From: a bacterium
GTDB taxonomy: Bacteria; Sysuimicrobiota; Sysuimicrobiia; Sysuimicrobiales; Segetimicrobiaceae
Direction: 5' to 3'
NCBI GenBank assembly: GCA_035703895.1
Contig: DASSXJ010000228.1
Location: 1-44,790, forward strand
Length of the DNA: 44,790 bases
Shown here in pieces: positions 16,691 to 23,610 of this stretch (its first letter is position 1; each line of letters opens with the position of its first letter). Position numbers and translations under genes: made by a program. The notes beneath the pieces are model-generated. The model worked only from the letters and a program-made list of their open reading frames with translations. It did no database searches and was not told the origin of the DNA.

Positions 16691-17908
16691 CTAGATGACT
16701 CCCAGAGATCGCAGCCGGGTGATCTCGTCGGAGCCCACCCCCAGATCCGTCAGCACGTCGGCCGTGTGTTCCCCCAGTCGCGGAGGAGGCCGACGGATCG
16801 ACCCGGGTGTCCCTGAGCACTTCACGGGAAGCCCCGGAATAGTGATGCGTCCGGCCGACGGATGGTCGACCTGCACCAGCATCTCCCGCGCGTGGACCTG
16901 CGGGTCCTCGACGATTTCGTCGACCGTGTAGATCGGCCCGCACGGTACACCGGCGGCCTGCAACGCCTCGAGCCACGCCGAGGCCGGGCGCGTCTGGAGC
17001 AGGGTTTCGAGCACCGGGATCAACTCGGCCCGGCTGCGGATCCGGTCGGGGTTCGTCCGGAAGCGTGGATCGTCGGCGAGCGCGACACCGGCAACCTCGC
17101 AGAACCGGCGGAAGAGCCGGTCGTTGCCCGTGCCGAGGGTGATGTAGCGCCCGTCGGCGCAGGCAAACGCCTGGTACGGCACGACGGTCGCGTGCGCAGA
17201 GCCTCGCCGGGGAGGAATCTCTCCGGATGTCAGGTAGATCCCGACGTAGTACGAAAGCCAGGAGATCTGCGCGTCCATCATGGAGACGTCGAGGACCTGG
17301 CCTGCGCCTGTGCGGCCGCGGGCAAGCAGCGCGAGGGTGATCGCATAGGCCGCGTACATGCCGCCGGCGATGTCGGCGATCGGGATGCCCACCCGCACTG
17401 GGGCGCCCCCCTCCTCGCCCGTCGTCCCCATCACGCCGCCCATCCCCTGCAGGATGAGGTCGAACGCAGACCGATCCCGGTAGGGTCCGGTCTGCCCGAA
17501 CCCGGAGATCGCGCAGTAGATGAGGCGCGGATTCCGCCGGCGGAGCACCTCCTCGCCGATTCCCAGCCGGCTCATCGTCCCGGGGGTGAAGTTTTCGACC
17601 AACACATCCGCCCGATCCGCCAGCTTCAAGAGGAGCGCGACCCCGTCGGGGTGGCGAAGGTTCAGCGTCACGCTGCGCTTGTTCCGGTTGACGCTCAGAA
17701 AGTAGATGCTCTCCCCCCCCGCGAACGGGGGTCCCCAAGCCCGCGCCCCATCACCCTCGCCCGGCGGCTCGACCTTGATGACATCGGCCCCGTAGTCGGC
17801 CAGCATCGCCGTGCCGAACGGACCCGCCATAAATCGCGTCAGATCGAGGACGCGGATGCCCTCCAACGGCCCCGCCCCATGGCTGCGCACAGCCGGCTCG
17901 TCGCTCAC
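16691..17908 (-). CDS. Family III (CaiB/BaiF) CoA-transferase
   Basis: A 405-residue enzyme moving CoA between carboxylic acids through an aspartyl-CoA thioester. It begins 'PLEGIRVLDLTRFMAGPFG', then 'YGADVIKVEPPGEGD', 'VNRNKRSVTLNL', 'ADVLVENFTPGTMSRLG', 'YCAISGFGQTGPYRDR', and 'GIPIADIAGGMYAAYAITLA', with the Asp of the family's catalytic position. The C-terminal part has 'GDRPRFRTNPDRIRSRAEL'-like and 'GVPCGPIYTVDEIVEDPQV' segments. The start is GTG 17908, with GAGGAG six bases upstream; earlier Met codons in frame lack this. Its nearness to gcdH suggests succinyl-CoA:glutarate or a related acid CoA-transfer, but formate/oxalate- or carnitine-type activity is not excluded. Confidence 0.9.
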   Translation of the reverse strand: MSDEPAVRSHGAGPLEGIRVLDLTRFMAGPFGTAMLADYGADVIKVEPPGEGDGARAWGPPFAGGESIYFLSVNRNKRSVTLNLRHPDGVALLLKLADRADVLVENFTPGTMSRLGIGEEVLRRRNPRLIYCAISGFGQTGPYRDRSAFDLILQGMGGVMGTTGEEGGAPVRVGIPIADIAGGMYAAYAITLALLARGRTGAGQVLDVSMMDAQISWLSYYVGIYLTSGEIPPRRGSAHATVVPYQAFACADGRYITLGTGNDRLFRRFCEVAGVALADDPRFRTNPDRIRSRAELIPVLETLLQTRPASAWLEALQAAGVPCGPIYTVDEIVEDPQVHAREMLVQVDHPSAGRITIPGLPVKCSGTPGSIRRPPPRLGEHTADVLTDLGVGSDEITRLRSLGVI

Positions 17909-17982
17909 ACACCTCTCCTCGGTTCCAGACATCGCGGGCACAAGCCCCATCATTCGACGTCACGGCTGGTGTTCATCTCCCG

Positions 17983-18023
17983 GAAAAAATACCGGCCGGC
18001 GGCACCGGGCGGTGCCGCCGGCC
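17983..18023 (-). terminator. Rho-independent terminator (minus strand)
   Basis: A perfect 13-bp stem, 17994-18006 (GGCCGGCGGCACC) with 18011-18023, and a 4-base loop. On the minus strand it is followed by TATTTTTTCC, giving a six-U run at 17989-17984. It would end the small transcript from the promoter at 18282-18309 and any read-through from the kinase operon, 75 bases before the CoA-transferase start. If termination is conditional it would be an attenuator for that gene. Confidence 0.85.
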
Positions 18024-18153
18024 TCCATCGTCTTCGCTACCTCGACTCAGCCCCCGTGGAGCGCTGCTCCACCTCGCGGGAGACGCATCTCCCTGATCGG
18101 CGGGAGGTCGAGGGTTTCATATGAGGTAGCGGGCCGAGAGTCCCGCTGCCCCG

Positions 18154-18222
18154 TTACTGCTTCGGGGGAGTCTCCCCCTGTGGATCAGTATTACGCTTCG
18201 ACAGACGGACGCGACGCCTCAT
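18154..18222 (-). CDS. 22-codon basic small ORF
   Basis: ATG 18222 to TAA 18154 encodes a very basic 22-residue peptide beginning MRRRVRLSKRNTDPQ and ending with Pro-Pro-Lys-Gln. An exceptionally good ribosome-binding site (GGGAGGAGG) stands six bases before the ATG, and a near-consensus promoter about 60 bases upstream. The codons before the stop fold into GGGGGAGTCTCCCCC. It has no run of a single regulatory amino acid apart from three consecutive Arg codons near the start, so it is not an obvious amino-acid attenuation leader, although Arg-dependent stalling is conceivable. It could be a translated small protein or a leader peptide coupling ribosome movement to downstream folding. No homologue is recognised. 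Confidence 0.5.
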   Translation of the reverse strand: MRRRVRLSKRNTDPQGETPPKQ

Positions 18223-18281
18223 CACCCGCCTCCTCCCTTGAGGATAGCAGTCGTCATGTGTGCCGATGTTCGTCACTTTCC

Positions 18282-18309
18282 ATTGTACCCCTCGCCACGA
18301 CCGTGTCAA
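18282..18309 (-). promoter_or_regulatory. Near-consensus sigma-70-type promoter (minus strand)
   Basis: On the minus strand TTGACA (18309-18304), a 16-base spacer and TACAAT (18287-18282). This is among the best promoter matches in the window. It lies in the gap just after the kinase stop and fires into the 22-codon ORF and the stem-loop array. Predicted start near 18275. Confidence 0.75.
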
Positions 18310-18319
18310 CACCGGAACA

Positions 18320-19291
18320 TTAGTGACGGAGCAGCACTTCCGCGATGAGGACTGCGACCGCCGTCCCGAGCGCGACCAACCCGAGAACGACGAGGGGGTG
18401 CCGAAGCAGATTCTCGCCCGGCGGGGCACCCAAGGGAGGATCGGGCCGCGAGAGCACCGTCATGTCGGCTGCGTCCGGATGCCGGAGCGCGTCAAGGAAG
18501 GCTCCCGCGTGCGGAAACCGCTCCTGTTTTCGCCGGCGCATCGCCGTCGCGATGATCGCCGCGATCGCCGGGGGCACCTCAGGCCGCAGCGTCGCCAGCG
18601 GTTCCGCGTCCATGTTGAGGTGCTGGTACATCGTGCTGAGGGGATTTGCGCTGCGGAACGGCGGCCGTCCCGACACTAGTTCATAGAAGATCAAGCCGAG
18701 CGCGTAGACGTCGGTCTCGGGGCCACCCCGCTCTCCGCGGATCTGCTCGGGGGCCATGTACTCCGGCGTCCCCACCAGCCCGGAGAACCCGCGCCACGTC
18801 ACCCGCGGCGCGCCGTCGAGCAGCGCGATCCCGAAATCGATGATCGTCACACGAACGTCGACCCTGACAAGAATGTTTTCGGGCTTCAGGTCGCGGTGGT
18901 ACACGTGGTGTTGATGGCAATAGGCAACCACTTCTGCGAGGTTGGTGACGATCTCAATCGCCTGCGGCACCGGGAGCGGGTGCGACTCACTCACGAAGTC
19001 CCGGAGGGGCCGCCCCTCCGTGTAATCCAGAACGAGATAAGGGGGGCGCGCATCTTCGCACGCTTCGATCAGCCGGGGCACCCCGGGATGGTCCAGGATA
19101 CGACCGATGGCCACCTCCCGGCGGAATCGCTCGTATGCCGCAACCTCGCCGAGTTGTGCGGGGTCGAGGAACTTGAGCACAACGGCGGCCCCGCTGCGCA
19201 GGTCTCGCCCCTGGAACACGGCGGCTTCGCCGCCATGTCCCAGCGGCCGCTCGACGACGAAATGACCGACCTGATCGCCAGGGCCCGGCAT
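18320..19291 (-). CDS. Membrane-anchored Ser/Thr protein kinase
   Basis: A Hanks-type kinase of 323 residues. Gly-rich loop 'LGHGGEAAVF' (17-26), ATP-anchoring Lys40 ('VVLKF'), catalytic loop 'YHRDLKPENIL' (Asp134), 'IIDFG' (Asp152), activation segment ending 'GTPEYMAPEQ', then 'SDVYALG'-equivalent 'ETDVYALGLIFYELVSGRPP'. A single C-terminal membrane segment (about 298-320, 'HPLVVLGLVALGTAVAVLI') leaves almost nothing outside, so there is no PASTA or other sensor domain. That differs from PknB and suggests an intracellular or membrane-associated input. It lies 21 bases after the PP2C gene; bacterial kinase and PP2C pairs usually act on the same substrates. No strong Shine-Dalgarno is seen. 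Confidence 0.93.
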   Translation of the reverse strand: MPGPGDQVGHFVVERPLGHGGEAAVFQGRDLRSGAAVVLKFLDPAQLGEVAAYERFRREVAIGRILDHPGVPRLIEACEDARPPYLVLDYTEGRPLRDFVSESHPLPVPQAIEIVTNLAEVVAYCHQHHVYHRDLKPENILVRVDVRVTIIDFGIALLDGAPRVTWRGFSGLVGTPEYMAPEQIRGERGGPETDVYALGLIFYELVSGRPPFRSANPLSTMYQHLNMDAEPLATLRPEVPPAIAAIIATAMRRRKQERFPHAGAFLDALRHPDAADMTVLSRPDPPLGAPPGENLLRHPLVVLGLVALGTAVAVLIAEVLLRH

Positions 19292-19312
19292 CGGGAGGCT
19301 CGTGTGAGGCGG

Positions 19313-20098
19313 TCAGCCGGTGATGCGGATCGCCAGCACGGTCAGATTGTCAAACCCACCCCGCCGGTTGGCTTCTCGAACGCAGGCCGCCGCCGCTGCG
19401 TCGGGGGGAAAGTTCGTGAAGGTGGCGCGGACGTCCTCTGGGGTCAGGTGTTCGAGCACACCGTCGGTCGCGAGGATGAAGCAATCGCCGCGCTGCGCCG
19501 GGCCGCTCCTGAGATCGACCGCAACCAAAATGTCCCCGCCGATCGTTCTCGTCAACAGGTGGCGATGCGGGTGGCGATCGGCACCCGGGGCGTCCACGAG
19601 GCCGAGGCGCCGCATCTCCTGGACGATTGTGTGGTCTCGGGTCAGCTGCCGAACCGCGCCGCCGCGGACCAGGAAGGCTTTGGAATCCCCGACGTGTCCG
19701 AGCCAGTACCGTCCGCCGCGGACGACGAGCGACGTCAGCGTGGTCTGCATCCCGGAGAGCGCGGGATGCCCCTCGCGAAGGTGATAGACGTGAAGGTTGG
19801 CCTGTTCGATCGCCCGGCGGAGGATCCGCCCGGGATCTCCTCGCAGGTTGAGGTAATATTCCTGAGCGACCGTGTGCGCGGCTTCCGCGCTCGCCACGGC
19901 TCCCCCGCCCGCTCCCCCGACGCCATCGGCGACGATGAACAGGCTCCCGCGGCTGGCGTGCAGGAGCGGATCTGTAGGGACTTCATAGCGAACATAGTCC
20001 TCGTTCTTCGGCCGGACCCGCCCGGGATCAGTCGCGCTGCCGACTTCCAGGCTCAGCGACTCGGTGGGACGAACAGGCGCGCGCGGGACCTGCTTCAC
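19313..20098 (-). CDS. PP2C-family Ser/Thr protein phosphatase
   Basis: A 261-residue soluble phosphatase of the PrpC/Stp type, probable antagonist of the neighbouring kinase. All metal-binding motifs are present: 'GRVRPKNEDYV' (Asp34), 'LFIVADGVGGAGGG' (Asp58), 'LGHVGDSKAFLVRGG', 'FILATDGVLEHLTPEDV' and 'GGFDNLTVLAIRI'. This contrasts with the degenerate SpoIIE-like protein at 40522. The start ATG overlaps the stop of the ANTAR regulator gene (ATGA), so the two are translationally coupled. Confidence 0.95.
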   Translation of the reverse strand: MKQVPRAPVRPTESLSLEVGSATDPGRVRPKNEDYVRYEVPTDPLLHASRGSLFIVADGVGGAGGGAVASAEAAHTVAQEYYLNLRGDPGRILRRAIEQANLHVYHLREGHPALSGMQTTLTSLVVRGGRYWLGHVGDSKAFLVRGGAVRQLTRDHTIVQEMRRLGLVDAPGADRHPHRHLLTRTIGGDILVAVDLRSGPAQRGDCFILATDGVLEHLTPEDVRATFTNFPPDAAAAACVREANRRGGFDNLTVLAIRITG

Positions 20099-20691
20099 CC
20101 CGTCTTGCCCTCCAGCGCGATGATCGCCTCAGCGATCTCGACGATCGACCTGCGGGAGCTCTGAGCGAGGCGGCGCAGGCGCGACGTCGCCTCCGCTTCC
20201 GTGAGCCGGTATCGATCGCGCAAGAGTTGGGTGGCCGCCTCGACCTGGTTCACCGTGCCACGATCAGCCCTCGCGGGGCGATCCGCAGAGGCGCGTCGGA
20301 GCCATATGAGCTCGGCAAACCGGGCGCGCGCCACCTCGATCGCGGGACCGATGTCCGACTCCCGCACCGGCTTCATCAAGTACGCCAGCACGCCGGCGTC
20401 GGCGGCCTCCTCCACCAAGCTGCGCTGGTTGTAGGCGGTCAGCACGATGATCGGCACCGGGTGCTCGGCCATGATCCGGCGGGTCGCCTCGAGCCCATCC
20501 ATCCCGGGCATCTTGATGTCCATGATGACGACGTCCGGATCGAGGGCGGCGACTTTCTCGACCGCGTCCTCGCCATCGGCGGCCTCGCCGACGACCCGAT
20601 AGCCGAGATCTTGCAGCATCGCCCGCATCCCCATCCGGATCAGCGCCTCGTCGTCGACCAACAAAACATCCCCGGCTCCCCGCTCAGTCAT
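20095..20691 (-). CDS. Response regulator with ANTAR RNA-binding domain
   Basis: A 198-residue protein. The N-terminal receiver has the acidic pair in 'LLVDDEALIRMGMRAML', the phospho-acceptor Asp58 in 'VVIMDIKMPGMDG', then 'IIVLTAYNQ' and 'AYLMKPVRES'. The C-terminus from about residue 145 is an ANTAR domain ('VEAATQLLRDRYRLTEAEAT', 'RLRRLAQSSRRSIVEIAEAI'). Known ANTAR regulators bind paired hairpins in leader RNAs and block transcription termination. It is the first gene of the phosphatase and kinase operon, and no histidine kinase is nearby, so the Ser/Thr kinase may be the input. A terminator-like hairpin lies 46-83 bases upstream of its start. Confidence 0.95.
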   Translation of the reverse strand: MTERGAGDVLLVDDEALIRMGMRAMLQDLGYRVVGEAADGEDAVEKVAALDPDVVIMDIKMPGMDGLEATRRIMAEHPVPIIVLTAYNQRSLVEEAADAGVLAYLMKPVRESDIGPAIEVARARFAELIWLRRASADRPARADRGTVNQVEAATQLLRDRYRLTEAEATSRLRRLAQSSRRSIVEIAEAIIALEGKTG

Positions 20692-20736
20692 TCGTCAGCC
20701 CCCGCCGCGGCGCCGAGTGGCCCGCGAGTGTCACTC

Positions 20737-20774
20737 CAAAAACGAAAGCGCCCCCGCCCTATCCGGCGGGGGCG
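20737..20774 (-). terminator. Terminator-like leader hairpin upstream of the ANTAR gene
   Basis: A perfect 10-bp stem, 20749-20758 (CGCCCCCGCC) with 20765-20774, and a six-base loop. On the minus strand it is followed by TTTCGTTTTT. No minus-strand gene lies upstream for it to terminate, so it most likely acts as an attenuator in the leader of the ANTAR-PP2C-kinase operon. The loop (GGATAG on the RNA) does not show the A1/G4 pattern of known ANTAR target loops. Confidence 0.6.
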
Positions 20775-20789
20775 TCTCGGCCCATGGCC

Positions 20790-20819
20790 ATGCTACCATG
20801 CCCCCACGAATCGATTCAA
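20790..20819 (-). promoter_or_regulatory. Possible promoter of the ANTAR-PP2C-kinase operon
   Basis: Minus strand TTGAAT (20819-20814), 18-base spacer, TAGCAT (20795-20790). The match is moderate. It would start transcription a few bases before the leader hairpin at 20774, which makes the attenuator reading possible. It is divergent from the stronger plus-strand promoter just beside it. Confidence 0.4.
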
Positions 20820-20826
20820 GGCCGGG

Positions 20827-20855
20827 TTGACAGTGAACCGGAGAGTCGCTACTAT
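20827..20855 (+). promoter_or_regulatory. Sigma-70-type promoter of the APC permease gene
   Basis: TTGACA at 20827-20832, exactly 17 bases of spacer, and TACTAT at 20850-20855 on the plus strand. It points at the APC permease that starts at 21010, giving a leader of about 150 bases. Confidence 0.75.
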
Positions 20856-20888
20856 CATGGCAAGCACCCGGACGTGCATGAGGCCTGG

Positions 20889-20917
20889 ACGCCGATCCTT
20901 TGATATGGGGTCGGCGT
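20889..20917 (+). promoter_or_regulatory. Leader stem-loop upstream of the APC permease
   Basis: ACGCCGATCC (20889-20898) pairs with GGGTCGGCGT (20908-20917): ten pairs, one a T/G wobble that is tolerated only in the plus-strand RNA, as expected for this leader. TTCTGTATTT follows, a weak U-rich tail. It could be an inefficient attenuator or a 5' stabilising hairpin. No known riboswitch is recognised. Confidence 0.4.
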
Positions 20918-21009
20918 TTCTGTATTTGGCCGACGGCCGCGACGCCCCGACTGCCCCGGCGCAGTGGATTCGCATTCTACGGAATAGACGAATCGAGGAG
21001 GCGTCGTGC

Positions 21010-22545
21010 ATGTCGAACACCACCGGGTTTCGTAAGAGCCTGACGCTCACCGGCGTGACCGTCAACGCCATGGCGCTCATCGCGCCGGGAGCCTTCTTGT
21101 GGATCACCTACCAGGTCCAAGCGTCCCAGGTCGACGCCGCCGGTGCGTCCACCGCGATGGACATCTGGCCGGGACTCGCGCTTGCGCTCGTCCTCGCCTT
21201 CCTGACCGCGATCTCGTACTCGATGCTGAGCAACCTGTACCCGGATGCCGGAACGGGATCCTCATATTACTTCGCGGAGAAGGCGTTCCTCGACAAGGAG
21301 GAAAGCACGTTTCACCGCTGGGCCCGCCTCGCCAAGTACGTCGTCGGATGGATCTCGCACCTCTACTACTGGGTCTACCCGGGCGTGATGGTGGCGATGA
21401 TGGCGACCATGATCGTGTACGTCCTGGGTCTCTTCAACGTGACTCTCCCGCCGGTCGCCCAGGTCGCCATCGCGGTGGTGTTCTCCTTCGCCACGGCCTA
21501 CGTGGCCTACCGGGGGATCTCCGGATCCACCCTGGCCAGCCTGATGATCAATGTCATCCAGATCGCGGCACTCGTGCTGATCTCGGTCCTGGCGCTCAGC
21601 TACCGGTTCGGCAACCCGCAGCACGTGACGTTCCTCCACCCGACGCTGTCGAGCGTCGTGCTCCCGCACAACCTGAGCCACGTTCTCTTCCAATCGACGA
21701 TCGCGATCCTGCTGCTGGTCGGCTTCGAGTCGGCCACGGCGCTGACCGCCGAGGCCCTCCACCCCAGTTTTGTGAGCCGCGGCGTGATCCTCTCATTGAT
21801 CATCCAGGGCCTGATCGCCTACCTCTTCGAGTACTTTGCGGCAAGCGCCTGGGTCAACACAGCCTACACCTTGAAGGACGCCAAGGGCAAGGTACTCGCG
21901 GGGTTTGACGCGGCCGGCTTCTCGCAGGCCCCGATCGGTGATATGGTGAGGAACCTGGGCGATACGATGCTGGGCGGCATCGGGTTCCCCCTCCTGCTCA
22001 TCATCGCGCTGACGGTTGCGATCGCCGTCTTCGGGACCACCCTCGCGTGCATGAACACGGGCGTCCGCCTGACCTACGCGATGGGACGGGACGAAGAAGT
22101 ACCGGCCATCCTCGGTCTCCTGCACGGCCGCTTCGCCACCCCACACTTTGGTGTGTGGATCATGGCGGCCGTCTCCGCGGTCATCGGCGGGTTCGGGGTG
22201 CTTTCCGTCATGAACCTTACCGCCATCACGTTCCTGTCGAACATCGGCACGTTCCTGCTCTACGGGCTGACCAACGTGGTGGCTTTCGTCGCGTTCCGCC
22301 GGGCGCCCCAGGCTCATACCGTGAAGCACGTGCTGGTCCCGCTTCTCGGAGCGTTCGCCAACCTGGCGATGCTGCTGGCGGTGATCTACTTGGGGATCCT
22401 GGGCGGCGGCGACACGCGCACCGCCGCGCTGATCTCGCTCATCTCGACGGGGGTGTGGTTCGCCGCCGGGCTCTTCTACTTCGTCTCGAACACCCGTGGG
22501 CGGAGCCGGGAGATCTGGGTCGAGAAACAAATCGGCACCGCGTGA
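21010..22545 (+). CDS. APC-superfamily amino acid permease
   Basis: A 511-residue integral membrane protein, about 12 or more TM segments, of the amino acid-polyamine-organocation type. The N-terminus 'SLTLTGVTVNAMALIAPGAF' holds the typical unwound TM1 region. 'YPDAGTGSSYYFAEKAFL' follows TM2, 'VGFESATALTAEALHP' marks TM6-7, and 'CMNTGVRLTYAMGRDEEVPA' is the conserved loop after TM8. The start at ATG 21010 follows GAGGAGG; the open frame further upstream contains the promoter and leader and is not coding. Substrate could be an amino acid or amine; not determinable here. It is a single gene with its own promoter and downstream hairpin. Confidence 0.92.
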   Translation: MSNTTGFRKSLTLTGVTVNAMALIAPGAFLWITYQVQASQVDAAGASTAMDIWPGLALALVLAFLTAISYSMLSNLYPDAGTGSSYYFAEKAFLDKEESTFHRWARLAKYVVGWISHLYYWVYPGVMVAMMATMIVYVLGLFNVTLPPVAQVAIAVVFSFATAYVAYRGISGSTLASLMINVIQIAALVLISVLALSYRFGNPQHVTFLHPTLSSVVLPHNLSHVLFQSTIAILLLVGFESATALTAEALHPSFVSRGVILSLIIQGLIAYLFEYFAASAWVNTAYTLKDAKGKVLAGFDAAGFSQAPIGDMVRNLGDTMLGGIGFPLLLIIALTVAIAVFGTTLACMNTGVRLTYAMGRDEEVPAILGLLHGRFATPHFGVWIMAAVSAVIGGFGVLSVMNLTAITFLSNIGTFLLYGLTNVVAFVAFRRAPQAHTVKHVLVPLLGAFANLAMLLAVIYLGILGGGDTRTAALISLISTGVWFAAGLFYFVSNTRGRSREIWVEKQIGTA

Positions 22546-22557
22546 TACGAACGACCT

Positions 22558-22593
22558 CGGGGGGAGGTGCAGGCGGGGCTGCATCTCCCCCCG
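22558..22593 (+). terminator. Strong stem-loop after the APC permease gene
   Basis: A 15-bp stem, CGGGGGGAGGTGCAG (22558-22572) with CTGCATCTCCCCCCG (22579-22593), loop of six. The single G/T wobble is compatible with plus-strand RNA. It starts 13 bases after the stop codon. There is no clear U-tract, so it may terminate weakly, need Rho, or protect the 3' end. Confidence 0.6.
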
Positions 22594-22665
22594 AAGCGTC
22601 GATCTTCGGTCCGGGCCCTACCCTCGCCCCCAGGATTTCTCATGCGCACTCCGGAAAGATCCTCG

Positions 22666-23610
22666 ATGGCCCAGCGCGTTCTCGCGGGACCGCGGCCGGG
22701 CACGACGCGCCCGCTCGGCTCGCCTCGGGCCGTGATCCGACGGCGGCGCGAGATCGTCGTGGCCTACCTCCTGCTCGCCCCGGCCCTGCTGTTCGTCATG
22801 GGCCTCCTCGCCTACCCGATCGGCTGGGAGGTGTGGGCCAGCCTGACCAACAGCTCCGTGCAGCGCGTCTCGGCAAGCTACGTCGGCTTGTACAATTACC
22901 TGGTCTTTCTCAACGATCCGGAGTTCTGGGTTGCGGCCCGCAACACGATCGGGTTTCTTGCCCTCACGGCCGCGCTCAAGCTCGCGCTCGGGACCGCCGT
23001 GGCCCTGGCGTTGTGGCGCCCCTTCCGGGTCCGGCCGATCGTGCTCCTGGCCGTGTTCCTGCCCTGGGCCTATCCCGCCGGCGCCGCGATGATCGGTTGG
23101 GATCGGTTCATGAGCCCTCCGGTGCACACCGCCTACAGCGTCCTCATGGGGAACCTCAGCGTCTACTTCGATCGGTGGCTGGGCAACGGCACGTGGGGGT
23201 TCCTCACCCTCGTCCTCGTCAATAGTTGGCGCGGCGCGGCGTTCACTGGGATCTTCCTGCTCGCCGGGCTCAACGGGCTCCCGCGAGAACTCTTCGATTA
23301 CGCCGCCCTCGAGGTTCGGACCACGTGGCGGTGCTTCCGATTGGTGACCCTGCCCCTCCTCCGACCGTTCTTGGCCCTGGCCACGCTCCTCTCCCTCACC
23401 ACCGCCGTCGCCGACCTGGGGAACGCCTGGCTCCTGACGGGCGGGCGCAACGTGTACCCGATCGTCTGGACCGACTCCTTCCGCTACGCGCTCATTGCCG
23501 GGCAGTGGGGAAAGGCCTCCGCGCTCGCGCTCATGCTGGTCCCCGTGCTGGCGCTCCTCCTCTTTGCCTGCTACCGGCTGTTTGACCCCCTCGAGGAGGG
23601 GCAGCCATGA
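22666..23610 (+). CDS. Carbohydrate ABC permease, MalF-like (first tandem copy)
   Basis: A 314-residue CUT1-type permease with six or so TM segments. 'EIVVAYLLLAPALLFVMGLL' is TM1, 'WVAARNTIGFLALTAALKLA' and 'AVFLPWAYPAGAAMIGWDR' follow, and the EAA loop is 'PRELFDYAALEVRTTWRCFR' then 'LVTLPLLRP'. It resembles the protein at 24513-25454 over its full length; both begin Met-Ala-Gln when ATG 22666 is chosen, which settles the start over ATG 22642. It overlaps the next gene by 4 bases. There is no binding protein or ATPase beside it. Sugar or polyol import is inferred from the family. Confidence 0.9.
   Translation: MAQRVLAGPRPGTTRPLGSPRAVIRRRREIVVAYLLLAPALLFVMGLLAYPIGWEVWASLTNSSVQRVSASYVGLYNYLVFLNDPEFWVAARNTIGFLALTAALKLALGTAVALALWRPFRVRPIVLLAVFLPWAYPAGAAMIGWDRFMSPPVHTAYSVLMGNLSVYFDRWLGNGTWGFLTLVLVNSWRGAAFTGIFLLAGLNGLPRELFDYAALEVRTTWRCFRLVTLPLLRPFLALATLLSLTTAVADLGNAWLLTGGRNVYPIVWTDSFRYALIAGQWGKASALALMLVPVLALLLFACYRLFDPLEEGQP

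Larger units (their letters stand above)
17983..18275 (-). ncRNA. Candidate structured leader or small RNA with its own promoter and terminator
   Basis: A predicted transcript of about 290 bases, from a start near 18275 to the U-tract ending at 17983, between the kinase gene and the CoA-transferase. In order it contains a 22-codon ORF with a stem at its end (18178-18164), stem AGCGGG/CCCGCT (18147-18128), stem GGGAGA/TCTCCC (18093-18078), stem GTGGAGC/GCTCCAC (18072-18056) and a 13-bp terminator stem. A 9-bp long-range pairing of 18131-18123 with 18043-18035 (CGCTACCTC/GAGGTAGCG) would close a domain around the two middle stems, and competes with the stem at 18147-18128. All arms pair perfectly. 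It matches no RNA family I know (not tmRNA, SRP, 6S or RNase P). It may be a stand-alone RNA, a small-protein mRNA, or an attenuator for the CoA-transferase gene 75 bases downstream. Confidence 0.5.

Noticed and set aside
17909-18320. Known RNA families (tmRNA, SRP, 6S, RNase P) as explanation of the structured unit
   Set aside because: None of their conserved sequence cores could be seen; no CCA-ended tRNA-like part, no SRP tetraloop region and no RNase P conserved regions.
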